NCBI GenBank assembly: GCA_905221615.1
Contig: CAJNDT010001269.1
Span: forward strand, 496,001 to 560,000
DNA from: Symbiodinium sp. CCMP2592
Taxonomy: Eukaryota > Sar > Dinophyceae > Suessiales > Symbiodiniaceae
DNA length: 64,000 bases
Direction of reading: 5' to 3'
The translations under genes were made by a program, and so were the position numbers. Position 1 is the stretch's first letter, and every line of letters begins with the position of its first letter. Positions 50,214-60,032 of this stretch are shown one piece after another. The notes beneath the pieces were generated by a model, which saw only the letters and a program-made list of their open reading frames with translations, had not been told where the DNA came from and did not search any database.

Positions 50214-51629
50214 ATGGACTTCGACCTGCCACTTGCGCGCGCCGGCCTCATGGTGTCGATGGCAGAGCCCCGTAGTGCTCTTGCCATACTGGTGTCAGTG
50301 GCATTGATCCTCACCCTCTTTGCTTTCTGTGCTGGCCGCAGCACGCGATCAACTGTGCATGGTGGTTCACCAGTGGGACCCCCCACGCCCCCGCTGCTTG
50401 CTTCGCTTCTTGAGACACTGCCGAACGCCCTACAGCATGTGATCCCGCAGGAGCTGGAGCGGCTCCTGCCTCCGTTGCTGGAGGCTGCGATCGCAGCGTC
50501 ACTGCCAGGCCCAAGCAGCTCCGCCGATGCTACTGACAACACCTCGGTGAACTTGGCAGTCGACACAGTCAGAGATGTAGTGGAGCAGGCTCTTGATGCC
50601 AAGTGGGGGGCAATGCGACCGGCCTCACAGCGGGACTTGGAACAGGCTGTCACGACCTTGAACGACCATGTGGAGAAGCTGGTGGCATCTCGATATGCGG
50701 ACTTCGAGGAGATCCTACAGAAGCAAGCAAGCGGCTTGACTCGACAGCTGCTCGACAAGCACAAGGACACCCAGACGGCGATGGATGGCTTGAAGCAATT
50801 GCTGCAAAACCTGCAGCAAACGTTTGCCCTGGCCAACAAGACGGAACAGGGTCGCTTTCAGACCTTGGAAACCGCGCTTAAAGGAGCAATGGAAGTGCAG
50901 GAGACCAATGTCAAGGCCCGCATTGACCTCCTCAACAGCGACGTTGCAAGCAAGCTGACCTCGCTGGACACGAACCAGGCCAAGTTCGAGGTTCACGTCG
51001 CAAAGCTGGAGGGTCTGATGAGCAAACTGGAGTCTTTGCCAGGCAAGTTTGCAACCTTCACAGACCGGGTGGAGAGCGCCATCAGAGATCGAACTACCTC
51101 CTTGCAACAGGATGTGAACAAGAACTTGGGCATGGTAGAGCAAATGGGCAAGGACCAGATGGGGCTCACCAGGAGGCTCACTTCGAGCTTGGACAGTCTG
51201 CAGGCGGCAACGGCGAACATGGGGGCGGCCTTGGGGGCACCCCCCTCAGACAGCCCCGGGGTCAAGGACATCCAGAACCTTCTGAAGGATGTGGCGGCCC
51301 AAACAGCTTCCTTGTCGGATGCCTTGCACGATGTGGTGAAGGACATGAAGGACCTGAAGGACAGGCCCCGTACTGCTTCTCCGCCGAGCGGCACGGCCAT
51401 GGGCTCTGCCGATGTTCTGGGGGCTGCGATCCCACAGCCTGTGCCACCGCAGACTGTGGCAGGCACAATGCCGGCAGTGATTGATCTATCGAGCCGCATA
51501 CCGGCACGCCCCACGGCGCAGAACACGCAGTGGGCCACCTTGATCCTCGCCAACGGCAAGAGGATGCTTGTTTCAGAGGACGATGTGATTGGAGCCCAGC
51601 AGGGCCCGGCTTTCATGCAGATGCGCTGA
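50214..51629 (+). CDS. Membrane-anchored coiled-coil protein, ORF4 of the island
   Basis: 471 residues from the ATG at 50214, uninterrupted. Residues about 21-41 (SALAILVSVALILTLFAFCA) form one strong transmembrane helix, probably a signal anchor. A Pro-rich linker follows, then a long heptad-like region (about 110-385): VVEQALDAKW, LEQAVTTLNDHVEKLVASRY, LLDKHKDTQTAMDGLKQLLQ, VAKLEGLMSKLESLPGKFAT and AAQTASLSDALHDVVKDMKD. The Pro/Ala-rich end carries ATLILANGKRMLVSEDD. The architecture (single span plus long coiled coil) resembles a tether or a simple envelope- or tail-like structural protein, but no family is recognised. It is intronless and sits in the heptamer-free island, which is the only link to the LINE. 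It could instead be an ordinary host gene or a second element. Confidence 0.75.
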   Translation: MDFDLPLARAGLMVSMAEPRSALAILVSVALILTLFAFCAGRSTRSTVHGGSPVGPPTPPLLASLLETLPNALQHVIPQELERLLPPLLEAAIAASLPGPSSSADATDNTSVNLAVDTVRDVVEQALDAKWGAMRPASQRDLEQAVTTLNDHVEKLVASRYADFEEILQKQASGLTRQLLDKHKDTQTAMDGLKQLLQNLQQTFALANKTEQGRFQTLETALKGAMEVQETNVKARIDLLNSDVASKLTSLDTNQAKFEVHVAKLEGLMSKLESLPGKFATFTDRVESAIRDRTTSLQQDVNKNLGMVEQMGKDQMGLTRRLTSSLDSLQAATANMGAALGAPPSDSPGVKDIQNLLKDVAAQTASLSDALHDVVKDMKDLKDRPRTASPPSGTAMGSADVLGAAIPQPVPPQTVAGTMPAVIDLSSRIPARPTAQNTQWATLILANGKRMLVSEDDVIGAQQGPAFMQMR

Positions 51630-51950
51630 GATGAGCTGTGCGCGGGCTCGTGGTGGCGCCCCATATCTCTTTATTTTGGTCTAGAACTTAGGCCCTCATG
51701 TTTAGATCGCTGGCGCCAAGTAATACCCGCCTAAATCCCGGCTCGTCGCTCAGCTCAGTCAGTGAACTGCGTCTTTTGAGTAGCTCCGCCACACGTGCAT
51801 TCAGCAGGGTCAAAGGTTGTCCATATTCATGTATGTAGCCCTACCCCTTGTGTGTCATACCTTCCCTCCTATACTCCCTATATACCTCCGAGTAAGACCT
51901 GCGTTGCCGTGTGACCTTACATGCATGTGGCTCGTCGCTGTCTGTACTTT

Positions 51951-52092
51951 TATGCATGCCACGTAACGAATTTGCCTGTACTCTATGCATGTCACGACAT
52001 GAATTTGCGTGCATACTATACCCGTGTTGCACTTTATCTGTACTTTATGCATGTCACGACATGAATTTGAACGCATCATGCCATGAATTTAA
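51951..52092. repeat. ATGCATG...CATGAATTTG repeats
   Basis: The phrase TATGCATGTCACGACATGAA, then TTTG, occurs at 51983 and 52046, with diverged copies at 51951 and 52076. Each copy contains the self-complementary ATGCAT. Confidence 0.75.
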
Positions 52093-53097
52093 TGCATGGC
52101 AATGCCAGGCCGGAGCACGCAAGACTCAGTGATGCCCTTGTGACCTTTTGTGACTTTATTGGTGCTTATGTTACTGCTGTATCGCAAATCCAGTGCGTGC
52201 CTGTATGTACAGCACCTGCATGAAATGTTTACTGCATGAACTGCACCACGCTTTTATTCGATGCAAGCCACGCACCACGAGCACAACGATAGTCACTGTA
52301 CAGAGCATTGGGAGCATCGACATTTGACTCCTGAGGCCCGTTTCTCGATGACGAGCTTTGTAACATGCATGGGAGCTACGCGAGCTATCTTCAGCACGAT
52401 GTGCTTCAAATTACCTGCCACGGGCGCAAGGACCCTTGTGAGCATCACAAGCAGGTGAAACCAGTGAGGGTGCGAGTCAGGTGCACACAGCCAGGAACTT
52501 TCAAGTACAGACGTAACAGGGACTGGGAGAGCAGAGAGAGAGCAGAGACAGTTGCATGTTGTCAGTTGTGACATGTTTGTTTGCTGTTCCCCACAGTCAT
52601 GTCTTTTGCAGGCTTCGCCTTACGCCGTGGCCAACACGCTAACAACCCGGGGGTTCTGCCTGCTTGTGTCTGCTCTGCTGCTCTGCTGATCCTGAGGCAG
52701 CACTGCATTATTCTATTCCTCACGGCACTCTGGGGACCGCGGCCTATCCACATCCCTCTGCCCTCCTAGACTTGTGCATTTTCACCGCACTACCCCATCC
52801 CTGCTACACCCTAACCCTCGGTTCGCGGGAGCCATGGTCGCTGTCTTGGGACGCCGGGGGCCTGACTACTGTGAGGACGTGGGCTCACATAATCTCCTGT
52901 ATATGGCGGCGACTTTGGTGGCCCCGTTGCAGCTGCAGTGGGTAGACTGACCGTGGAGCAAAACACAGCTACAGTCACGATACTGGTGTATCCTGCCTTA
53001 CAAGTTGAGAGGACAGCGAGCATACAACTTATCTGCAGGGCAATAGACAGCCACGGAGGAGCTCTGCTTTGCGTGGACCACACTGTGTCTGCTACGT

Positions 53098-53229
53098 TTA
53101 GTACTCTTTGCTGGCTGCTGGACTAGACAGCTGAAACTCCCACGGGATACGAGCGTGCATGGGTTAGTACTCTTTGCTGGCTGCTGGACTAGACAGCTGA
53201 ACCTCTCGCGGGCTCCGAGCGTGCATGGG
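53098..53229. repeat. 66-bp tandem duplication
   Basis: TTAGTACTCTTTGCTGGCTG begins at 53098 and again at 53164. The two 66-bp units share all but a handful of positions, the differences being concentrated in their second halves. Confidence 0.88.
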
Positions 53230-53824
53230 GCGCGACCCTCTCCGTTCTACATGGCTGCAAGTGCTGAGATGCTCTTTGGCTCTTTGCAATAGGTACGGAG
53301 TGAAGCAGAGGCGTGGTACTCCAGACAACCCGCTTGGGATAGAGTCCTGCACATAGCTGAACAACCACATCAGGACGAGTTGCATGTGTCTGCATAGTCT
53401 GCATGGGAGAGCTACATGATCTCGAGGTGACCTTCTGAGGAGAGCTTTTGAAACAGTTAGCGAAATAGGGTAGCTGGTACTGGCTGCCATTCTCGCTGGG
53501 CCGCATTTATGGGTGCGCGCTGTCGTCGGCCTAGTGAATAGGCTCGTGTTCAGATTCAGTTCAGATTTTCAGCTTTGGTTTCTGTATTTCAACTTGGGTC
53601 ATTACTTTAAGCTGGGTCTCCGAGGCCAATGGCAGCGTAGCGCCCTGAAGCCGCTCTGCTCCTCTGACCACCCTCATTGTTTGTTGTTACCGTCTTATGT
53701 CGTACCTACCCAGATACTTATGTTTCGTATTCGGTGGCTTGGTGACAGAGGGCGGAGCAGATAGTTGAAGTAAAGGTAGCAATGGACCATCAAGCCGTGC
53801 CTGCGATTGTGCGAGTGTGCGAGT

Positions 53825-53949
53825 CGAAACCCCTAACCCCGAAACTCCTAAACCCACTGCTTCCAGACCCACTGCGAGACGGAAAAGGGTCGGTCAATAA
53901 AATTAAACCCTAAACCCCTAACCCCCTCAACCCCTAACCCCCGAAACCC
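53825..53949. repeat. Telomere-like heptamer tract resuming after the island
   Basis: CCCCTAACCCCGAAACTCCT and CCCTAAACCCCTAACCCCCT-type runs, with a module A copy at 53797-53830 at their left edge. This marks the right boundary of the heptamer-free interval. Confidence 0.8.
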
Positions 53950-55051
53950 TGAGGAGCCTTGCCTGCCTTGTGCGAGTGCGCGCGTCGAAACTCGAGCGAG
54001 GCCCTGTTTAGCTAGCCAGCCAGCGGGTCAAAGCGAGCCCGCCGAGCCTCTGGCGACGGCCCCGAGACCAGCGCAAGCGACAGTCTGGCTGAACGAGGTG
54101 GATCCGGTCTCTAGCACGAAGAAGAGTTAGCTTTGAGTGCCGTGCCGATTTTTTCCAGCATGCAAAGGTTCACACGCCATAAAGGTAAATGAAAAGACTG
54201 CTAAGCCGTAAAGTCCCATGCCCCAAGAATCCCAAAATGCTAATGCCCCAACATGCCTAAAACGCCAAGCCATTAAGATCCTTTTTTGCATCCAGGCCTC
54301 CTGTGGTGTTGCCGGGTTATCAGCGCACTTGCACCGAAGATACGAAGGAAACAGCACTCAAGCCATTAAGATCCTAAAATCCTATTCCCCGAAAACCTAA
54401 AACCCCTAATACCACAAACCTGAATGAAAAGAACGCTAGAACCCTAACATCCTATGCCCAAAAATCACCCAAATGCGAATGTCCCAAAATAATTAGCTAA
54501 CATCCTAAAGCGCCAAGTGCCAAGCCACTAAGATCCTAAAATCCTATTCCGCAAAAAACCCTACAATCCTAATACTCCAAACTCGAGCGAGGCCTTGTTC
54601 AGCTGGCTAAAAGCTATTCCACCAAACAATCCGAAGACCCCAAAAGCCAACGTCCTAAAGCGGCTGGAATCTTAAAAACCTAAAGCACCAAGAATCCCGA
54701 AATTCAACATCCCTAAATGCTTAAACACGTAAAGCCCAAATCTCCTAACCTCCATGTAGCTCTCACAATCCTGCGTTCGCTAGCCGCGAAGACCGCTGAC
54801 CACACCCTGACTCGGCCGTCCGGGCCTTGTCCACACCCAGGTGGTATCCCAAGGACCACACGAAGGAAGCCATCATCGAGATGCCATATGCTAGCCGACG
54901 AGAGCACCGACCGCAAGGACTGCTTCCCGAGAAAGACACATCGTTCTCGTCGGAGTATAGAACGTCGCCCCCGCCGGAGAAATATGGCCCGATGGCCTCA
55001 AGACTTTATGCATCGCTGCCTACACTTTCACGACGAGTACATTCGTCGTCC

Positions 55052-55500
55052 CGACTGTCGTTCGAAGTTTCGTGCTGCATCCTGTAGCCCTTCTCACCAG
55101 TTCTTCTCAAGCGCATGCTTCGATTTGCCGCGTCTACAGCGAACTCACAGACCTGAAGCTTGGCTGCAGACATCGAGGGCACCCCTGTCTGCCCCCTCGT
55201 CTCGACTGGTCATTCAAAGTTTCGTGCTGCATCCTGTATCTTTTCTCACAAATTCTTCACAGGTGCATGCTTCGATTTGCCGCGTATGCAGCGAACGCAC
55301 CTGGCCCAAGAGGCTTGACTGCCATCGAGGGCAGCCTCGTCTGCCCCGTCGTCCCGACTGTCATTCGAAGTTTCGTGTTGCATCCTGTATCCCTGCTCAC
55401 AAGTTCTTCTCAAGTGCATGATTCGATTTGCAGCGTCTACAGCGATTGGGGGCTTTGTTGCCCGGTCCACGTTGCGTCAAAGACTCACAGACTCACCTCC
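55052..55500 (+). repeat. Nested ~151-bp triplication in copy 1
   Basis: CGACTGTCGTTCGAAGTTTC and its variants recur at 55052, 55203 and 55355, each followed by GTGCTGCATCCTGTA and later CATGCTTCGATTTGCCGCG. The spacing of 151-152 bp is not a multiple of three in every step, which argues against a repeated protein domain. Confidence 0.88.
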
Positions 55501-55565
55501 TTTGTTGTTTCTTTTCTTGGTGACCCAGAAGTAGAATCTCAGTCGGATGTGGCACTGCGCGCGCC

Positions 55566-55820
55566 ATGGCTGCATTCCTGACAGACTTCATACATCCTGC
55601 ACTTCCAAGCGCATCGCGCCCTGCTGGAGTCCTCGCGACGACAGCGACGATGGGTACCTTGACCGCGTTTCCGTGGCGAATCATCGGCTGCCCTGTCGCA
55701 CCGCCTTCTTCGTCAAACCTCAACTCCTACACTCCTCCCATCATGCAGCCCTTGACACTTCTGAAAATATTGAACCTCGGTGCTTTTGGCCCAAGTGCTT
55801 TCGAAGATTCGCAGTCCTGA
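55566..55820 (+). CDS. Conserved short ORF in duplication copy 1 (uncertain)
   Basis: 84 codons, MAAFLTDFIHPALPSASRPA onward, ending GPSAFEDSQS. The counterpart in copy 2 keeps the same start, stop and length. The two differ at only a few residues (SASRPAG versus SAPSPAG, IIG versus ITG, final S versus A). An AATAAA-like motif follows at about 55850. It has no recognised domain, no membrane span and no signal peptide. Conservation may simply reflect the recency of the duplication, so coding status is unproven. Confidence 0.3.
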   Translation: MAAFLTDFIHPALPSASRPAGVLATTATMGTLTAFPWRIIGCPVAPPSSSNLNSYTPPIMQPLTLLKILNLGAFGPSAFEDSQS

Positions 55821-57252
55821 GTTGAAACTCCACAACGCCATGTGTTCCGAAAATAAAGCGTTCCAGGATACACCTGCGTGTCTCTGATTTGTGCTCGCTG
55901 GATTCCCTACTTGGTGGCCCACGCAGGTGCCAAAATGGTTGGGCGCAACGGGCTCCAATCTGTGCTACCGCACACGGACCCACAGCTTGTGCTTGTATAT
56001 ACTGATCTTGCTGTGGGTTTGTCGAACCGAGGCACGTGTAGGTTAGGTTTCAAAGTACCGTTCTAATCCTCCAGCCCAGAAGCCGCTAAATACTTTAAAT
56101 AAACAGTACTTTCAAAAGTTCGCGGTCCGTCAGCCTTGATCACAGCAGCTGTTCCGATAAAACAATGTCCACGTATGTGGATCTGACTCCAGCTTTGTGG
56201 TACCCTGCTGCATTTTTCCTGTACCACGAACCTTGCTGTGTGATAAGCAAGACACAGAAAACCCGAGGCGACTAGAGACAGGGTGGCCTTGGGGTGGGGT
56301 TTTAGCTTCCGCGCGACGACCCCCTTGGGTCGAGGCGCGGCGCTTGTTGACAAGCTCCTAAACCCTTAAACCCCTTAACCCCTAACCCTTCAACCCCTAA
56401 ACCCTAAACCTTAAACCCTGAGGAGCCTTGGCTGCCTTGTGCGAGTGTGAGCGTCGAAACCCCTTAAACCTTGGACTCGAGCGAGGCCTTGTTTAGCTGG
56501 CGGCCAGCCAGCGGGGCGAAGCGAGCCCGCCGAGCCTCTGGCGACGGCCACCGAGATCAGCGCAGCGAAGGGTTCACAGGCCGTAACGGCAATTATATTC
56601 TCAGTCCCTAAAGCCCTCGACCTTTAAACCTACATGAAAAGACTGCTAAAACCCTAAAGTCCCATGCACCCAAAATCCAAAAATGCTAATCCCCCAAAAT
56701 GCCTAAAACGCCAAGCCACTAAGACCCTAAAATCCTATTCCCAAAAACATGAATTAAAACCCTAAAATCCTATGCCCCCAAAATACCTAACATCCTAAAG
56801 CGCCAAGCAACTAAGATCCTAAAGTCCTATTCCCAAAAAATCTTTTTCTGTTCAGCTGGCTCCCGGCATTCAACATCCCTAAATGCTTAAACACGTAAAG
56901 CCTTAAAGCCCAAACCTCCTAACCTTCATGTACGCATCGGCCCCTTAGCACTGAACTCTTGCAGCTCTCACAATCCTGCATTCGCCCCGAAGATCGCTGA
57001 CCACACCCTGACGCGGCCGTCCGGGCCATGTCCACACCCAGGTGGTATCCAAAGGGCTCCACGAAGGAAGCCATCATCGAGATGCCATATGCTAGCCGAC
57101 GAGAGCACCGACCGCAAGGACTGCTTCCCGAGAAAGACACATCGTTCTCGTCGGAGTATAGAACGTCGCCCTCGCCGGAGGCATATGGCCCGATGGCCTC
57201 AAGACTTTATGCATCGCTGCCTACACTTTCACGACGAGTACATTCGTCGTCC

Positions 57253-57650
57253 CGACTGTCATTCGAAGTTTCGTGCTGCATCCTGTAGCCCTTCTCACAA
57301 GTTCTTCTCAAGCGCATGCTTCGATTTGCCGCGTCTACAGCGAACTCACAGACCTAAAGCTTGGCTGCAGACATCGAGGGCAGCCCTGTCTGCCCCGTCG
57401 TCGACTGTCATTCAATTTTCGTGCTGCATCATGTATCTCTTCGCAAAAGTTCTTCACAGGTGCATGCTTCGATTTGCCGCGTCTGCAGCGAACGCACGGG
57501 GCCCAAGAGGCTTGGCTGCCATCGAGGGCAGCCTCGTCTGCCCCGTCGTCCCGACTGTCATTCGAAGTTTCGTGCTGCATCCTGTATCCCTTCTCACAAG
57601 TTCTTCTCAAGTGCATGATTCGATTTGCCGCGTCTACAGCGATAAGAGCG
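57253..57650 (+). repeat. Nested ~150-bp triplication in copy 2
   Basis: CGACTGTCATTCGAAGTTTC at 57253, a shortened form at 57402 and again at 57552. The triplication therefore predates the 2.4-kb duplication. Confidence 0.85.
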
Positions 57651-57771
57651 ATAAGAGGCTTTGTTGCCCGGTCCACGTTGCGTCAAAGACTCACAGACTC
57701 ACCTCCTTTGTTGTTTCTTTTCTTGGTGACCCAGAAGTAGAATCTCAGTCGGATGTGGCACTGCGCGCGCC

Positions 57772-58026
57772 ATGGCTGCATTCCTGACAGACTTCATTCA
57801 TCCTGCACTTCCAAGCGCGCCGAGCCCTGCTGGAGTCCTCGCGACGACAGCGACGATGGGTACCTTGACCGCGTTTCCGTGGCGAATCACCGGCTGCCCT
57901 GTCGCACCGCCTTCTTCGTCAAACCTCAACTCCTACACTCCTCCCATCATGCAGCCCTTGACACTTCTGAAAATATTGAACCTCGGTGCTTTTGGCCCAA
58001 GTGCTTTCGAAGATTCGCAAGCCTGA
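57772..58026 (+). CDS. Conserved short ORF in duplication copy 2 (uncertain)
   Basis: Counterpart of 55566-55820, 84 codons, ending GPSAFEDSQA, followed by GAAAATAAAGCG at about 58053. The near absence of frame disruption between copies is suggestive, but there is no other coding evidence. Confidence 0.3.
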   Translation: MAAFLTDFIHPALPSAPSPAGVLATTATMGTLTAFPWRITGCPVAPPSSSNLNSYTPPIMQPLTLLKILNLGAFGPSAFEDSQA

Positions 58027-58824
58027 GTTGAAACTTCACAACGCCATGTGTTCCGAAAATAAAGCGTTCCATGATACGCCTGTGTGTGTTTGGTATCAAA
58101 ATGGTTGGACGCGACGGGCTCCAATCTGTGCTACCTGTTTCCACATACGGACCCGCAGCTTGTGCTCGTGTATACTGATCTTGCTGTGGGTTGGCCGATC
58201 CGAGGCACGTGTAGGTTAGGCTTCAATGCAGCCGATACACAATCCTTCCGAAGCCCAGTGCGCGTAGCTTGTGGCGGATGCAGTCTTCTGCGTCAAACCT
58301 GTTAAAATTCTAAACCCCTCTAATCCTCCAGCCCAGAAGCCGGTAAATACTTTGAATAAGCAGTACTTTCAAAAGTTCGCGGTCCGTCAGCCTTGAAACT
58401 CCTCACAGCTGCTGGTCCAATAAAACAATGTTCCATGCATATGCATCTGGCTCCAGCTTTGTGGACCTTGCTAAATTTTTCTTGTACCACGAACCCTGCT
58501 CGGTGGTGTTGAGTGGTGATGTTTGCATAGGAACCCGAAAATCAAAACAGAAAACCTGATGCGACTGGAGACAGCGTGGCTTTCGCGTGGGGTTTAGCTT
58601 CCGCGCCACGTGCCGTGGACGACCCCCTTGGATCGAGGCGCGGCGCTTCAGTTGACAACCCCTACGCACAAATCGAGAAGTGTACCAAACCCTTAAAACC
58701 CTTAAGCACCTAAACCCCAAACCCTAAACTCCTAAGCCAAGGCAGCAGGGAGAGCAGCTGCTTTCATGCCGCGAACATCAGGACCTCCAGGCGACTCCGC
58801 TTCGCATCCGGGTCGTGTCGATTT

Positions 58825-59018
58825 GGGAGTTTCCGAAGATGAGGTGACCCTTAGGGTTCCTTTACAAGGCTATTATAAGGGTATTATAAGGGTTCCAGTA
58901 AAGGGCTTTATAAGGCTCGAGTTTCCGAAAATTAGGGGTACCGTATTTTGGAGTCCTTAAAACAAGGATCCTACTATTTAGGGTACTTTGTTACGGCTCC
59001 CTATTTTTGGAAACTCCC
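58825..59018 (+). mobile_element. M2 element, copy 3, with a duplicated left end
   Basis: A typical copy runs 58919-59018: GAGTTTCCGAAAATTAGGGG, GTATTTTGGAGTCCTT, GGATCCTACTATTTAGGG, GGAAACTCCC. A second left end, GGGAGTTTCCGAA, stands 94 bp upstream at 58825, separated by TTATAAGGG phrases. This looks like a nested insertion or a tandem partial copy. Confidence 0.7.
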
Positions 59019-60001
59019 GTTTTGGGGTTTAAGGTTCATAACTATCACTATTATTGTTGCTACTCGATGACCCCCTTTGGGGAATTAGGGTTTATATGGT
59101 AAAGGGTTCATAGTTAATTCTATTACCCTGGTAGGGTTTGGGGTTTAGCGTTCATAGCTGTTACTACTACTCTCACTAGTACTAATAGCAAATTGCTATT
59201 AAAATTCGGTTCATTTGAGGTGTGATTTTCGGTTTAGGATCTATTTGGGGTTTAGGTTTTAGGCTTGGGTTTTTAACGGTTCCGGGCTATTGAGCATCTT
59301 GGTCGGTGCATGGATGTGCTATCCCTCGTCTGGGATCTAGCCCTCTCATGCCCTATGCGAAGCCCTTAGCCTTAAGATTGTCTGAGTGCGAGTGCCGAAG
59401 CCCTGAACCCAAAACCCTGCTAGAAACCTTTCGGAACACGCAAAAGCCCAGCTCGGCATGAGCGATCAGCTATCCAACATCCCAAACACACACCCAAAAG
59501 GCAAGGGTCCGAGCTACCAAACATGGCCTTCACAAAAGCCCCGCCATGATCGGAGCTTCAAAAAGCACCTTAATCACCCGCCGGCGTTGGGACTGGATAC
59601 GCAAGTTGGGGAGTGCTACGCTGGAAACTGGTATGAATTGGCAACAATGGAATCGAACCCTGTAGGATGAGTTGGCCACGGGAGCAGTTGCTGTTAAGAT
59701 GCCGGCTGGGTATCCTTCCGCCCAACGAGCCTATGGGCATATGCCTCGCCTGTAGAGTCCGAGTGTGAGCGCCGATAACCGACAGCCAACGAGATTCCAC
59801 CCTAAACCTAAAAGCCCAACCCTAAAGCGCGACAGCCAGAAAGCCATGGAAGTCCGAACAGGCCATGATCGGCATGAACTTGGCCGGTGGCCTTCAGGCC
59901 ATGGGCCTTGAGGGCGCTGGGGCCTTTGCCGGCAGAGACAAGGCAGTGGATTTTTGTTGCTGCTTCTTTGCTTTTTTATGGATGTGCATAATGGCTCGAG
60001 G

Positions 60002-60032
<31 letters not shown>

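Larger units (their letters stand above)
43320..53800 (+). mobile_element. LINE-bearing island with four ORFs, free of telomere-like heptamers
   Basis: Heptamers are dense up to about 43290 and resume at about 53825. Between these points I see none of the CCCTAAA-rich mosaic, only coding-quality sequence and short tandem duplications. The island holds LINE ORF1 and ORF2, a dioxygenase-like ORF and a membrane/coiled-coil ORF, all on the + strand, all intronless and all intact. The most economical reading is one recent retrotransposon insertion of about 10.5 kb. An alternative is a LINE (43320 to about 48750) next to a second element. No target-site duplication or poly(A) tail could be found by eye at either edge. 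Confidence 0.65.
51630..53800. other. 3' region of the island, no supported gene
   Basis: Unique-looking sequence with two short tandem duplications (annotated separately) and no frame longer than about 110 codons or with domain-like composition. It would be the 3' untranslated part of the element if the island is a single insertion. No poly(A) or short terminal repeat is visible before heptamers resume near 53825. Confidence 0.5.
53950..56419 (+). repeat. Tandem segmental duplication, copy 1
   Basis: About 2.47 kb starting GAGGAGCCTTGCCTGCCTTG and repeated from 56420 onward in the same orientation. Matching landmarks include CTCGAGCGAGGCC (53991 and 56473), CGAGCCTCTGGCGACGGCC (54041 and 56530), the block around ATGCCATATGCTAGCCGACG (54881 and 57082) and the ATGGCTGCATTCCTGACAGA block (55566 and 57772). 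CCTAAAATCCTATTCC phrases (54365-54560) are degenerate heptamers. Copy 1 has an extra ~250 bp in the heptamer-rich part. Confidence 0.9.
56420..58720 (+). repeat. Tandem segmental duplication, copy 2
   Basis: Same landmarks as copy 1, offset by 2200-2470 bp. It starts GAGGAGCCTTGGCTGCCTTG and ends with the GGCGCGGCGCTTC block (58640), equivalent to 56335. It is shorter than copy 1 through deletions in the heptamer-rich part. Its last 250 bp (58460-58700) diverge more from the copy 1 counterpart than the middle does. Confidence 0.9.

Noticed and set aside
54717..55421. 234-codon frame in duplication copy 1, and its 232-codon relative in copy 2
   Set aside because: Arg/Ser/Pro-rich, crosses the 150-bp repeats with frame changes, and the two copies differ in length and reading; no protein-like conservation.
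59640..59670. tRNA B-box-like sequence on the minus strand (GGTTCGATTCC)
   Set aside because: The surrounding bases do not form a T stem, and no acceptor or anticodon stem can be drawn.
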